Assembly: GCA_039881145.1 (NCBI GenBank)
Contig: JAYKKI010000005.1
Span: 28,413,001-28,477,000, forward strand
DNA from: Druceiella hillmani
Taxonomy: Eukaryota; Arthropoda; Insecta; Lepidoptera; Hepialidae
Length of the DNA: 64,000 nucleotides
Reading direction: 5' to 3'
In this document: piece by piece, positions 36,040 through 49,759 of the stretch
Layout: the number at the start of each line of letters is the position of its first letter
Position numbering within the stretch: position 1 is the first letter of the stretch
Translations under genes and position numbers: made by a program
The notes under the pieces: model-generated
Database searches by the model: none
What the model saw: only the letters and a program-made list of their open reading frames with translations
What the model was told of the DNA's origin: nothing

Positions 36040-38449
36040 ATGGAAATTGATATTTTTTACTTGATACTTGATTGGAATATTGAAACAAAGACGTAATTGC
36101 GTTTTTCTGTGAAAATAAAAGAAACGACATTTACACATGTACACATGCATATATAAATCCAAATTGCGTTGACAAGAAACTGGTACGACTTATGACTTTA
36201 GCAGGCTGGGCCGTCCCGCGAGACATGTTTATAGGCGCTGTAATAAAACGTTAAACCTGTAGTAAATTAGCCTAAAATTATTGACGACGAAGTTATATTT
36301 TAAATGAAATTTGGTTTAATACTTTGACCATTAATTTGATTAACCTTAATTTAAGAAGTTATGATGTATGTTCATGTTTTTAATGTTCAAAATATCACGA
36401 AAACTCTTGACTTGGTGTTAATACTGAGTGGAAGAGAGACCATGTTAGCATTAGATTCACGTCATAGATTTGTTACTTCCAACTCTCTAACCAGTATTGA
36501 CTATTGCTTTTAATATACGATATTTGCTTTTAATATAGGATATGATATAATAATATATGATGAAATATACGATATTGCTTTTAATATTGGATATGAATAT
36601 AATTTTAAACTGCTAATTTAGAAAGTCTGTAACCGTCAATAAGTCTTATTTGGGAGCGAAGCAGCAAAAAAATTGAAGTCTGATAAAACGTAACAAAATG
36701 GACAGTAGACTAACGAAATAAAGTTTTTTAGATGGATGAATTCAAATTTTATATGTGGAGATCTAATGAAAAAAATTTGTGCGCCGTCGAATAAACGAGA
36801 GCGCGTTAGAAATATATAAGTCGAGCATGACTGGGAATGCTTCAGGGGCAATAAATTTTTATAGGAAAAGGTATTTGAAAGAAAAATATTATTAAACATA
36901 TGAAAGTATATTTATACGTTAAATCTTTTGGATGGAACTTTACACTAAAGCTGAGTTTAATGTTATCTTTTAGCAAAATAGTATTCCTGTGTATTTTTAT
37001 GACCTATTTAAAAGGGTTTCTAGAAGAATTAAAGAGAAAAAGATTTCGAAATAATCACTCGAATCACTTGTCCCTTATTTTCAAAAAGTTTGACATTGAT
37101 TTAACAAAAATGTAAAAGGGTCTATTTGTTTAAAACAGTTGTGAAAATACTTACGAAGTGAAAGGGTCATACGCGGCAGCTGTTTTATATAAATTATTGG
37201 ACATAATTTTCAATGTAAAGTAATTTGATTTGGACGTCACAAATTATTCTACTTATAAGTGACTCCCTAATTAAAAATATTTTATAATGAAGTACGGTTT
37301 TAGTCACAATTTCGAACATTTGTACATATTTCTAGTTTTAGTTATTAATAAAAGGAAGGTATATAGTTATTAATTCTATTCATGACCAGAGAGGTATTTA
37401 CTTCTAGAGATATCTACTGTAGGAGAATGAGAAAAGAATTTCATTTATGTGCGTATCTATATTATTAATAAAATTGTAACTGAGTGAATTCTGTACATGA
37501 AAATATTTTAAAAAGGGTAAACGATTTAGCGAAAACAATGATAACAGAAGTTAGTTTTAAGAATTTTTCTCTATCTGCCTTTATGTTAATTTTTTCGACA
37601 ATCACGCAAAATTCACTGGATAGATTTTGATGACATTTGTTATAGTAATAGTTTATACCCAAGAGCAACATATGAGAGAGAAAAAAATTTAATAACTTTC
37701 TTTGTGCCGAGTTTCACGCCAGTGAAACCATGGGCCACAGTTTGTATTTTATAAGTTTATTATTATTATAACGATTCATCGTAGTCGTAATTTTTGCATC
37801 GAACTGTTAAGCTCAGTTGAGAGGATTGGTACAGCAATTATGTTATGGAATAAATAAAAATTACACGCTTTTTTTGTTCACCAATAATTGTACGACGGCT
37901 TTTTATTATTATTTCACTATCATTTTCAAAATAAAATATTTATAATACAAATTCTCCGCTGAATTCGAGAGCCGAAATCGAACTCTGCTTATCATTATTT
38001 TTTATGGCTTTTCACAAAAGCATTCATTCAAAAAAGAATTCATCTTTGTTTTAAGTCTACGATGTTTAATTTAATTTTTGTACGTTTGGAAATATGCAAT
38101 AAAAGGAAAATTCAGTACTATTTTATAGTGGTTTTCCCTTAATTTACTTACGCATCATATTTCCTATCAATTTTACCAATCGAAAATTTTTGTTTTATTG
38201 CATTTAGCTCAAAAACATTGTTTATAAAATTTACTGTCATCTAACTTGAGGTATTTGGTGAACAGGGGATTTAATGCAATTTTAAGAATACGTATGTAAC
38301 ATAATGTTGACGGATTTTGTTTATTCGGAATGAATGTAAGAGTATAGATTTAACTCTGGCATCTTCAAATTTAAATAATAATATTTGTGTGGTGTGTAAC
38401 GATGAAGTTATATAATAAACAAAATTATACGTCTCTGCACGTATCAAAA
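36040..38449. other. AT-rich noncoding stretch
   Basis: A degenerate local repeat (TTGCTTTTAATATNNGATAT, about three units) lies at 36,505-36,598. Two ORFs of 71-87 codons around 36,636-37,115 have chance-like Phe/Lys/Ile composition. Confidence 0.5.
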
Positions 38450-39391
38450 TGTTAGAAATAACAAGAATGTTTTAAACTTAGTTCTAAATGTGATATGATA
38501 TTTTACAGCCAAAGTGTCACGAGATTTGACTGCGTTGTTTACATGATATGTGGTATTGTAATTTCATAATCCGTTATTAAGTTACGAAAAACGCTTAGTT
38601 TTTTTTTACTTGCATATTTATCTTTTATACTTTGTAGTATACTTTGTGTTAAAATTTTATATTTATACTTTGTGATAAAATTTCAAATTACATTCTAACC
38701 TATCAAAAAAAGACAATTGAAATATATTTTATGATTTGTAGTAAAGGAATCTTGGCAGAGGCTGATAGTTTTATCTTTCTTTATTATTAGATTTATTGAC
38801 TATAATATTGATGACAACATCAAACTTGACCACGATTAATTATTCTCTCTAGCATTTTCCTATATGAAAATTCCTATATTGGGTGCATAAGCAATTCATT
38901 GCGGTCAGGTCCAATTTTGTGACAAAATCAATAAATCTTGTCGCAAATTTTAATTCAATCTCCTACACTTTTCTAACAAATCTTTGTAAAAGTTTGGCTG
39001 CTTTTATCTCAGCACTTTCTGCAGTTAACTTTCTGAAGAAGAATTTGATCTTTTATATAGCAACGTTTTAACGGGAGATATATTTTTGTTAATTTTACCA
39101 TTGGTTTATGAATATTATATGTACGCTTTACCTTTTTTTCCTAATTTATTTATATGCTGTTACTTTTTGTAAGATGTATTTTTAACTCATTTTAACTCAT
39201 GTCCGTCAGGATATGAATATAATTAGATTTAATTAATTACCAACATATTTATTTCAACGATAAAAAGAAACCAAACCAACGTCCTTAGTTAAATATAAGA
39301 CTTTGCATCTGAATTGGTGTTTGCACAGATAAGTAATATGTTAACAAATATGAAATATATTGACGATATTAGAAATGAAATTCTAGTTTTT

Positions 39392-39443
39392 TATTTCTAG
39401 TTTTCTATAGACTAGGTAACTAGTCTATAGAAAACTAGAAATA
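39392..39443. repeat. Perfect 23-bp fold-back palindrome inside repeat B
   Basis: Arms 39,392-39,414 (TATTTCTAGTTTTCTATAG...) and 39,421-39,443 are exact reverse complements around GGTAAC. A second hairpin (AGTGGTAAA/TTTACCACT) follows at 39,446-39,474. Copies A and C lack it, so it arose in this copy. Confidence 0.95.
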
Positions 39444-41551
39444 TTAGTGGTAAATAAAAAAATAGTTTACCACTATTTCTTCAGATTGAATAATTTTGTT
39501 TCCAAATGTCTTACCTGAAAGAGTTTCATCCTAAAGAAATCTAATATGAAAAAAAACATGAATCTCTCCACTTTTCAAGTTTGCGGAGACCTACAAAACT
39601 TCGACTCTGAAACCACGTTTTAGAGTAGATGGAGATTTCCTATTGAATTTAGGCAATTGTTAATATTTGCTAACTATTACTACTTAACTAATATTATTAA
39701 CGTATTTTCAGTTAAATACCTATCAATTAAGAAGAAGAATGCACGAAAGCGGGCATTTTTGCAGTAAATTGGAATTGTCGTATTAGACGCCGATATTTGT
39801 AGCGTCGTCAGCAAATATGTGGTCTCCACAAATTGGTCGTCGCGACAGTATAGAGGTTAAGCATGCGAGAGGCAATTTCAATTATGATTTCTAAAAAATC
39901 AAATATGCAAAATGATTTTTAGTGCCTCTTACAGTATAACAAAAGACAATATTAAGTTTATAGTATTTTATTAGCTAAACTATTCTCAAGAAAACATAAC
40001 TACGAAATTTAAATTTAAATTTAACTTAGACATCTTGAAATGTACCCTGCTCTCTTCTTCGAGGAACAAAACGTAGTGCATACGTGGAATAATGTAAATG
40101 TGTCTCAGGAACAAGACAATAGCAATTGCTGCAAGCTCCGAATGAATTCATCTAATCCATTATTTAATTAGATTTATATCATCGACCTTTCTAAATGCGC
40201 CATTGAATCTCAGTAAGTAAGAAAGAAGCGAAATCTCTACTTTCAATAAATTTAATATTTTTTATCTACTTATAAATTGAGAAATATCGGGAGAATTTAA
40301 TAGTTATTTTTTCAGTTTTTAGTTGTCTAATTTATCATAGGTCACATTATTCCTAGTAACACACGAACTAAATGGCAACATGTGAAACATGTCGTGAAAA
40401 TTCTCAATTACACGAACTCTTTCCAATTGATTCTACTCGAGCTTTTAAAGCTCTTTCTATGCGGATAGTTAGCAGGTTGATGTAGCTAGGCGTGGGTAAC
40501 AAGTGAGTGACTGAATCACAAGAATTGATACAATACACGGAATCTATTAACTAAAGGACTCACTTGAAATCTTAACAATTTATTTCTTCCTTCGACTCAG
40601 GAACGTTTCAGCGTAACAAATAAAGAATGGATGCTTACAACTTGTGCATTCCGTTGACTCATTGCGTTTCTCGATATTCACGTTAGTGAAATATTTCTTT
40701 ATTTTTTGGTCCGCGTTCATTGTTCGTTTTAGGTGCATCCCCATCTTTCTCCTGCTGAATTGTATTCGGAACGTTACGTATTTCCAGAATGTTATACATG
40801 AAATGTATAGTTTTAATGGTATAGTGGTAAAAAAGCCTTTACTTATTTTCGGAAATATGAGCTGCAATAGATAACAATAAAAGTTACATATACATAAAAA
40901 AAAGATTATATGCTGCGGAAACTTAGATGAATACTAAAACATATCAAAATTGACGTATATTTTTTAACGAATGTATACATCAAATTTAAATTCAGTGAAA
41001 CATCTTTTGCATACATTTAGTATTTTTTTTTGACTAGGTGTAACCGTTTCCTTTTTGGATCGTAATTTCAGAGTTATTTTAAAAATGAATTAATAACGTA
41101 AACATTTAAAAAATTATAACAATTTTATGTAATGGTAAAACAATTATTTCAACACGTATTTTTAAGGAATCTTTATCTATACTATAAAACTTGTTTTTAA
41201 CTTTTTATCAGCTTATGCCATTTTAATTTTTTTTTGCGAAATAGATGACAAACATTTTCTTTTTCTCCAATTATAATGTTCACAAATTTTATTAAAATAA
41301 ATATATCTATACTTTTTAGCGTCTTTCTTTGTTTCCGATTAAGTAACATTTTATTGTAGAGATTACATAGTGTAACTGCATCGAAATTGAAATTTGCTTG
41401 TGTCTACGTCTATAGTCCGTAGAAAAAGGAAAACAAATCAATATGGATAATAAAACTGAAGTGTCTTTCTGGGAATTTCGAATTTTTAGCTTTTAAATAT
41501 TTTTCCCCATATCTATTTGAATATTAAAACGAAAAAAAGTTATAGACTAAT

Positions 41552-41596
41552 ACGGACAGAAAAACATACAGGGAGACGTATGTTTTTTCTGTCTGT
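41552..41596. repeat. Imperfect fold-back palindrome of about 18 bp
   Basis: ACGGACAGAAAAACATAC pairs with GTATGTTTTTTCTGTCTGT with one bulge and one mismatch around an 8-nt loop. Confidence 0.75.
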
Positions 41597-42435
41597 AAGG
41601 AAAAATTTTACTCGAAAATTATCAAAGCTATTGGTCTGAACTCATTTCTTTTTTCATCTTTTTTGTAAATTTTTTAATAATTATAATAAAGAAAAAACAT
41701 TTTCTTTCCTTATCATATATAACTATCAATGGGTTAAGTGATTAAGGAAATTAAAAAAAAACAATCTTAATCCCAGAGGTTCACGAAATAAATATATCAG
41801 GAAATTTGTTCTATTTTTCAAATGTTTATTGTTTTTTGAAAATGTCCATTGTTTATTCATTTTTAAAACGATTCTTCCCAAAATCTGCTACAAATGCAAA
41901 TTTATTATACTGAACAAATTTTATAGTGATTTTCAGGTCTGATTTCGTTTAAAATATTTTTGGATATTTTTAACGGTATTTTACGAAAATTGTTTTTTTC
42001 AGCCCTCGCTGGACGGGTTACATATTTTACTTCAATTGTATTTTAATTAGGCCTTAATATAACTTTCGTGAAAAAAGAAGCGCCTGGCTTCAGTCAACAT
42101 TTCAGACGTTGTTTCTCGAGACTAAGTGGAGTAGCTATGTGTAAAAACTCAAATGAAGGACATTTTTGCTCATACTTGTTATTTATTACAGGTTTTCTAA
42201 TAATAAAAAGGAAGGACTATTACCTGACATTTATTTACGTTTATTTAATTAATGCAAAGGTTTTTAAACCATGTATAAAAAAATAACTTCAAGGCACATA
42301 TAGTCACAGACAGATAAATTTAATTCGTTATATCTATATAAAGAATTCAATTTATTTGAAAAGACGTATAGGCAGTACGTGACGTGGCAACGCACGAAAA
42401 AGAAAAACACTACAAGAAGTATAATTTTCCAAAAT

Positions 42436-42760
42436 GTTACTTTCCCGGAGCTTATTATTTGAAAACCCCTAGCCAAGTAAAAGTTCGATGGAGCTTTCTA
42501 TTTAAACGTAAGTTCCACCGCTAACGGTCTTCCGACTAAAAGGCACAAGTCTTCTTTCCAGTTAAATCTATTTAATCTTTAAAAGCTCTATCCATGCGGG
42601 CAGCCTACAAGCCGTGCTATATTTAAAATTGCACCTCCATTAGCTGATGCGAAAAAATGAATGTAAAAGTTTTTGCTACGGAGTAATTAGTTTTAAGTAA
42701 AGCTGCTTCCATATAATTACATTTTATTTCTCCGCTGAAGCTATTCAAGAGAATTCTTAT
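42436..42760 (+). repeat. 330-bp module, copy in repeat B
   Basis: Matches 52,225-52,565. It runs CGGAGCTTATTATTT, then GTTCGATGGAGCTTTCTATT, then a TATTTAAA-TTGCAYCTCC piece, AAAAAATGAATGTAAAA, TAATTAGTTT-AAGT and CTGCTTCCAT, ending GAAGCTATTC. It is noncoding, and parts recur at 40.42 and 49.15 kb. Confidence 0.85.
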
Positions 42761-42874
42761 CTATTAAATGTAATATAGGGCCAAAAATGTAATGCATGAA
42801 TGAAAAATTGGGTGTAACAGCCACATTTGAAGCAGAATTATAAGTGAATTTGATATCGGGTCTTTCAGGAGTAG

Positions 42875-42909
42875 CGTCTTTACGTTGCATATACGTCTTT
42901 ACGTTGCAT
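42875..42909. repeat. 16-bp direct repeat
   Basis: CGTCTTTACGTTGCAT occurs twice with 3 bp between the copies. Confidence 0.95.
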
Positions 42910-42939
42910 GATATACATGTTATTATTTTCTTGTATCAA

Positions 42940-43090
42940 TATTTATTTATTTATTTATCTACTTTAATATATTGATAAATAAGATTGCCATGAGAGCAGT
43001 CTCTTACAGCCAACTATAACATAAGTCTATCCCAATCCACGAGCGGTCGGGAATCGAACCTGGGCCCCACGGCGCCACGAACGGTTTAAC
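42940..43090 (-). mobile_element. tRNA-derived SINE, copy 2
   Basis: Read on the minus strand it has a GC-rich head with a near-consensus Pol III B box (GGTTCGATTCCCG; plus-strand 43,048-43,060). A linker follows containing AGTTGGCTGTAAGAGA, then a TATTAAAGTAGATAAATAAA tail at 42,968-42,940. Head, linker and tail line up with the copy at 26.65 kb. No convincing A box and no cloverleaf are seen, so it is not a tRNA gene. Confidence 0.75.
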
Positions 43091-43168
43091 GAAATGTTTT
43101 AATTTTGAACTTCATTGTTTATAGGGGAAATTGGGCCAATCAGAATCACAAGAAAAAGGAAATCATCA

Positions 43169-43174
<6 letters not shown>

Positions 43175-43212
<38 letters not shown>

Positions 43213-43226
43213 TATATATACATATT

Positions 43227-43296
<70 letters not shown>

Positions 43297-43297
43297 A
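43175..43297. repeat. (TA)n microsatellite
   Basis: A 123-bp TA array with AC/GT interruptions. The ORFs on both strands here are repeat artefacts. Confidence 0.95.
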
Positions 43298-44120
43298 AAC
43301 CATCTCATCGCGTCTCCTTGTCTGTCTGTGCACGCTAATCTCAGAAATTACTAAACGGATTTAATGTGACTTTTTTCCAATAATAATAAAAAGTGATTCT
43401 CGAGGAAAGTTTAAGTTTAAAACTTATGAACGTGTCATATAATTATTTATATAAACCATTTACAATGTTATTCAAGAAATTCGCAAACAATCAATTCTGG
43501 CGTGAGGACGTTTTCTTAAGGTGCAGTGGGCCGCTGAAGAATCGTTAAAAATATAATTATGGAAACAATGTAATGTAATTTTGTTCGCCTCAAATAGTTC
43601 CATAAAAATGTCTGCGATGGTATACGTATATGCTTGATACGTAGGTTATGATAATGAAATTTAAAATTTATCAAAATATTGAAAATCATTACAGCATTTC
43701 CGGTGCATTCTTGACCAATTATATATGAATGGTTATCCGTTTAAATATTTGTGTCACATTTGGTATCTCAAGGAGGTAATTATCATTCTTTATACCATAA
43801 TTTAAACCACTAATGCAAAAGTTATGATCATGTCTTGCAGAAGTTTTGATAATTCACCCATCACTACATAATATAAAAAAACCGTTCCATTTGCGTCTTA
43901 AAAGCTTTGCATCGACCTAATTACAGTGAAAGGATTTTCCTTGGGTTTTACATAAATCATAAATCTCCGAGGAAGATTTATGTTTGAAGTTTATAAATAT
44001 TTTATGTAAGTTAGCCGACCTATGACGATGAAGTCGGGCAAAAATGAACCGTTGCAGAATCCTCTCAGTTTCTTGCAGTGCGCTGCATACTAATTAACGT
44101 GATTAAAAAGAAATATTTTA
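43298..44120 (+). repeat. Dispersed repeat of about 0.8 kb, probably transposon-derived
   Basis: It starts CATCGCGTCTCCTTGTCTG and runs on through GTGCACGCTAATCTCAG and TACTAAACGGATTTAATG. It contains CGAGGAAGATTTATG and GTTAGCCGACCTATGACG with GAAGTCGGGCAAAAATG. From memory, phrases of this type recur in insect non-autonomous elements, but I cannot assign a family. The two CGAGGAA pieces (43,400 and 43,970) suggest an internally duplicated or compound element. No coding frame. Confidence 0.6.
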
Positions 44121-44450
44121 ATCTATATATATGTCTACATTGAGAAACGTCGGCGAGATACGGAGCCGGCCAGGTCGTTAGTTAATTATATATAAAAGGA
44201 CTTGAATGAGTTGAAAAATATCACCAATGGCTCCTAGTTGTCTATATTCCTTTTTTCTCATATTGTGGGCATTTTCTTTTAGGCACTTCGTACTGTTTAC
44301 CAAAATTCATCTAAATTATAATAACGTATTTTAACACGAAATAATTTCTTAATAATTATCTACTTCAACTTTTTATTGGATCCAAAGTTTGAAAAACCCC
44401 TCATAGTGTTTTATGTTGGTATTTTCGGGATTTCGCTTAATTAACGACTT

Positions 44451-44479
44451 TCAGAGTTTTACCTAAGGTAAAACTCTGA
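44451..44479. repeat. Perfect 14-bp palindrome with a 1-nt centre
   Basis: TCAGAGTTTTACCT and AGGTAAAACTCTGA around a single A. Confidence 0.95.
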
Positions 44480-46930
44480 TAGCCGTTAGTCGTAGACCTA
44501 GGTAATCTTTTAAAAGCATTCCGTCATTATCTTTTTTAATAGTACAGTACTTAAGTAATTTAATACAAAAGTCAAATTAATAAAAGTTAATAGTAAATTC
44601 TAGCTTTTGTATTATTATAAAAGTTAATCCTTTTGCCAGTTTTCGTCTGCCAACAAGTTTTGAAAAGTACTTATCGCACGAAATATTATTTGCAGAAAAA
44701 TTAAAGTAAAATACTACAGTTTCAAACAATTTTTGTGCATTTAATTATATTAGTTTATCGCTCATGACAGAAATATAGTTGATTTATGGTAATTGTAATC
44801 CGCGTACCGTTAAGTTACTATTGGTTTAGTTAATAAATTATTATTATATTCATTCTCGTTCAACTGCAAAGGCAATTAAGATTTTTTACATATTTATTAA
44901 CGTTAATAATAATAACAATAAAGAATTAGAAAATGGCATAAAACAAAAAAAATATTTCCTGGAACAGAAAAAATGAGTTCCACTTTATGTAATGAGAAAC
45001 TAATGAATTTTTAATTATCTAGGGTAGATATAAAATCATCATATGGGATAGAAAAGATAAAAAAGACGGGGTTGTGCATTACTCGTTACTTACGTGATTT
45101 TTTATTGGTGGTTTACGACATGGAAAGCGGCCAGCATCTTTGCTATTGATTCTTCAAACCATGTCATAACATTAATAATATTAGTAAGTCATAATATATT
45201 ACGCATCAACCAGCACTGATGAAAAGAAGAGCTGTTCATAAAATTATTTTAGATTAAAATTATAATGTTTATGTAAAATATATTTTGTTTATGTTAAAAT
45301 TATAATGTTTTTGTAAAACATACCAATATTTAACGTGAAATGTCCATTGTAAAATACTACATTACTTTGAGATCCAAGTGTTGGCTAATCTAGGTTATTC
45401 CAACATCAACATTATTGTGAACACATATATCTGCATTGAAAAACGCTGCAACGTTAATGGATTGATACGATTCACTATTAAATATAAATAGGGAACCCTA
45501 TTAAATAGAACCTTTTCTCTTAATTAGAATTTATCTTGATCAGTTCTGTTTTTATATTGTAACAATCAACTATTTATTCCTCAAAGTGATAACTTCGATT
45601 TATAGAGACTTAAATATTTGTATTAATATGTATATATTCGTTTTTATCCCTTTTTAATTTTTGACAGTCTATTATTGTTAACATTTTCAAGGGGGATTTC
45701 TATTTCGTTAGCATAAACATATGACTGAGTATCTTAGAATGACACCCCGAATTCAGAAAGGAATGAGTAAAGACAGGATTGTGAAACCCTTTAGAGCCAA
45801 AGAATAGAAGGGCAAGCAATTAATGGAACATGAAACTCGATAAGGTTGAAGGCTGGTGGAATTTCTCAAACCTTGAAAATTTTACCGATTTTGAAACCGA
45901 CTAATTTTCTAATCTCTAATGTCTAATGTCACCTTGTATGTATGTACATACAAAGTGACCAAGACCAAGTGAAAAAGATTTTAAAAAGTTTGAGTAAGTT
46001 AGAACCACTATTTCGTGGTTTTATTAAATTAGTGCCTTTTTTGTTATTTTTTTTTAAGCTTTCAAAACTCTGCCGCTCGCCGACTTCATCGAGTTTTATT
46101 GTAATTTGATTCGTTTATTTATCTTTGATATTGCAGTGTTTATCTTTAAAATAAAAAAATACTATTTATTTTCGAGACACTTGCCGGTGAGACATTTGCT
46201 ATTTTTTGTGCCAACAAAGTAGAAACCCCTTAAATTATGTTTTGGCTTTGTAACTACAATCTAAAAACAGCTTGATACCGTCAATTTTGCTTTATAATAA
46301 ATATAATAAATAGGCTTTATATTTTTTCCTTATAATAAATAGGCTTTATATTTTGTAGCTAGAACTGAATGAAATAATGAACGCTGTTTTCCGCTATGAC
46401 AGATATTTTCATTGTCTTATCGTTAGTATGTTTACATTATTTTGACTGTGCGATCAAGCAGGAAAACGTGATGAATTTCAAGAGGTCTTATTTAAATTTA
46501 CGACTATTATAACCATTAAAATTATTTAAATTAATAACAACTTGAAACATTTCAAAAACTTATATCAACAGTTCTTGTTCGGTTTATATACTCTGTTTTA
46601 TGTACTATAGACTTGACAATGGCAGTTTGTCCAGTAGCATTATGTACTTTTTTACTAATTACAAACTAATGGCTTTGGTAATATTAAGGTGTTATATATT
46701 AGCTTCATATTACTTTTTTGGTAATACTAAAGTATTAAACATCGATTTATCATTGTTAAAAATTATTTTTTTTCTAAAATAATGATAGATGGCAAATGTC
46801 GATTTAACTATAAATAGCTGTGTTTAACTTCAAATCTAGACGTGCCATAATTTCGTAAATTCGACCATAATAATGTACAGACTTTTGCGTTATTTAAAGG
46901 CTCATTTGTAAACAAACAAAAGTTAAAATT

Positions 46931-46960
46931 TATTTTAAAATACACCCGTATTTTAAAATA
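46931..46960. repeat. Perfect 13-bp palindrome
   Basis: TATTTTAAAATAC and GTATTTTAAAATA around ACCC. Confidence 0.95.
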
Positions 46961-48522
46961 AGGATACAGTATGCAATATATGTACCATGGAAAGAAAAAG
47001 GACACATAACTCACAAATATACGTCATATCCTCGTAAGACTACTGTATCCTTTGCTATAGGTTTATTGAATGTTACATTTATAGCAACACTTTAGTTTGC
47101 TGCGATAAATTCTTATCTTCCAATCACTTCACTATGTGACAGAACTTAAAAAAACTACTAGAATTTTCTCTGTGCCAAACTTTGATTATTTAATAGAAAC
47201 TATTTGAAAATTATTCATGCGGCCAAGATCAATGTTACTTTCTACAGCTAACTTTGAGGAACTTGAACTTTTTTTCGTTACTTTTATACATTCGTCTGTT
47301 TTTTTTTAACATTTTTTATTTTGTAACTTCTTTAGTTTCTGCTAAAATGTATAAGATGTATTTCCAACTTATTAGGCCTACCTTTAAAATATTCGGTTTA
47401 TCTAATACGGTCTCAGTTTAATATGAATAAAGTAAGTTCTCAGTTAAATTTTATTTCGATTAATCATTTGCTATTTTTCGTACTAATTCAATCAGATTAA
47501 GTACTTGGATCCAAAATATTTTATCTGAAACTATAAATTTGCTTAGAGTCACCTTATAAAAACTTTAAACTGACAACCTTCAAAATTTAAGAATTCCGTG
47601 AAAAATTACTTTTCGAGTTTATAGAGGTCCACGATAAGTTCAATCTGAAACGTTTTAGGGATATTAGGTACTTCCGGCTAAATTTAGGTAATTAAGATAG
47701 ATTAAAAAGGTAGATTATTTGAGTTATTGCAACCTTAGTTAATATGAATAATATATTTCTTAGTAAAACTCTATCAGAGTAAATTTTCTTTTTTCGCAAT
47801 TAATTGGAATTGTCATATTAGATACTAGTATTTGGATCGATGTTTGTTGTATAATCAAATTGGTGATCTCCACAAATTGATGATCGTAACAGTTAAACGT
47901 ACGGGGTGACAGTATATTAAGATTTAAATTAATAAAAAAACACTTTTTTTATTACCTGGAACTATTATCAAAAATACATAGCTAGGTTTTTGGAATTATT
48001 AATAAAATTAACGCGACGGTATGTCAAAAATATTCACAATTAAGTCTTTTTAAATTTCAGATGCAAAATATAAAAATAAGACTATGATTTAAAGCTCATT
48101 ATTACTAAAATACCCACATTCAATTAATCACCACTTCCAAATTAAAGACATTCGCAGTGTTATTACGTGACGAAATCTTCAATATGAACTCGTCTTAATT
48201 TTAACATAGTTAATTCGTCCAATTCTCTAGGAAATTCGTCCAATTCTCCTGTCATACGAATAAATCGTAACGTACGTGTAGAGAAATGGATACCAATTCC
48301 TATTACCTTAGAAGAAAGAGTTCACTACTAAATTCTATAATATTTATATCTTCAAATTTTAGAGTTCTAAATTCTACATTTTTTTTATCTATTCATAATT
48401 TGAAAGAAACTGGAAGTCTTTAATAGGCATTCTTTCGGTTTTTAATTTAGTCTTCTCATTTATCATAAATTATACCTACACCATACCATTTTTTTCTATA
48501 CACAGTAAGGTTACTTACATAG

Positions 48523-48831
48523 AAAAAAATAGTAAAATATGAAACAATTCGCAAAAATTTACTATTTTACCAACTTTTTAGCTATTCAATACGTTTTTCC
48601 CTTTTTTGGTTTCCTTTGCCAAATGACGAAAATGAAACCCTTGCAATTTTGTTCCGTCCGTCTGTTCCGTCGTCAGCCTTTTTACTCGGAGACTATTGGC
48701 ACTATATAAATGAAATTTGCGTAATAGACGTCTTGTTTAAACAGCTATCCAATCAAATAGTGAAATATGAATATACGAGGTGGCACTTCACATATCTATG
48801 CAGGGGATGGAAAAAAATCCAGTGCACATAG
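48523..48831 (+). other. Open frame of 102 codons without ATG, inside repeat C
   Basis: The frame is open from after TAG at 48,520 to TAG at 48,829. The middle reads FPLPNDENETLAILFRPSVP and later LLGDYWHYINEICVIDVLF. It has no in-frame ATG. Copies A and B do not keep the frame, so it is probably chance or insert-derived. I recognise no domain. Confidence 0.2.
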
Positions 48832-49339
48832 GCGTGTGGAGTATTGTTAGATAGATCTTAAATAATGATATAGAGTTTCCAAATTAACTTTTTTATTTAA
48901 GATAATAGCTGGTGAGATATGCGCTTCCAAAGTTATTGTTTTTCATAGTCTGAGGAATACAAACTTACAAGTTTAATATTGTTTGCTGCTATGAATTCAT
49001 TCGTGTGCTATTCCCACTCGGACTTGTTTGGTTTTTATTTATATATCGTGGAGAAACCATAGGTATGTCGGAAAATTAAAACCCAAAATAGAGAAACATG
49101 TTCAATGCAGTTTTTAACACAAGTGTGAAAAAATCTTGTTTGAAAACAAAATAAGAGTTCTCCTTCCAATTCAATTTTCTTGGGCTTTAAAGCTTTTTTC
49201 TATGTAGATAACTTATAGGATATATAAATTTGTATTTTTGCTATGGATTACAAAAGCAGTGACTACGGAAATTCACTCCAACCGCTTAATTAATTTAAAT
49301 TGCAAGTATCCGTTTACTCAATAATATTTTCAAGTAACT

Positions 49340-49650
49340 TCAAAGGAGAAGGGGGTTCTGAATTCGTTTGAATTTTTTTGTATGTGTTTCTTTATATCTC
49401 CAGTATTTGTCAAGCAATCTGTTTGAATGATTCTTTTTTGTTTCGAAGAGTATACTCCCGTGTAGTCCCAAAATTATTTGATTAAAATTTGGTCATGAAA
49501 ACTGAAAATATGCCAGAGAATTCTTCAAAAATGATCAGTAGGGATATTGTGAACTGGTTTGGATGTTATAGATCTATTTATAATCTAATAAAACATTTCT
49601 GAAGTTTTGACCCGACTATGGGTTATATAAATATGCCTTTCAGTAAAATG
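49340..49650. repeat. Probable dispersed-repeat insertion in copy C
   Basis: The stretch GAAGAGTATACTCCCGTG through TAAAATTTGGTCATGAAA is phrased like transposon-derived repeats of insects, and it has no counterpart in copy B. No terminal structures were found. The call is tentative. Confidence 0.35.
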
Positions 49651-49759
49651 ATTGAGTCGAAAGTTGGTGATAGAAACTCTTCAGTGATAAGGGTTAAAGT
49701 CAACGAGTTTGGACTCCCTTGACTTATCTTTACGTAAGTAAGAAGAAATAAATATTATT

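Larger units (their letters stand above)
38450..42760 (+). repeat. Long diverged repeat, copy B
   Basis: The first 2 kb align in order with copy A and with copy C. Beyond that, B and C stay colinear: TTTTTGCGAAATRRA at 41,232 and 50,665, a GAATTYNNAGCTTTTAA piece at 41,478 and 50,840, TTTTTAATAATNAAAATAAAG-like at 41,670 and 51,608, AAAATTTTYATAG-like pieces near 41,920, and the 330-bp module at 42.44 and 52.23 kb. B carries an insertion at about 40.56-40.87 kb, a 95-codon minus-strand frame of unknown nature, that I do not find in C. No protein domain is recognised. Confidence 0.75.
44121..47019. other. AT-rich noncoding stretch
   Basis: Contains palindromes at 44,451 and 46,931 and a near-palindrome at 45,929-45,958 (TCACCTTGTATGTA, one mismatch). 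A 26-bp near-duplication (TTATAATAAATAGGCTTTATA and similar) lies at 46,292-46,352, and a TATAATGTTTNTGTAAAA duplication at 45,260-45,320. No supported gene. Confidence 0.5.

Noticed and set aside
35858..36162. ORFs of Tyr/Ile repeats (also at 18.7, 30.3, 43.1 kb)
   Set aside because: They are translations of TA microsatellites.
43041..43075. tRNA gene on the minus strand (good B box)
   Set aside because: No A box, acceptor stem or cloverleaf can be formed, and the linker and TAAA tail show it is a SINE head.
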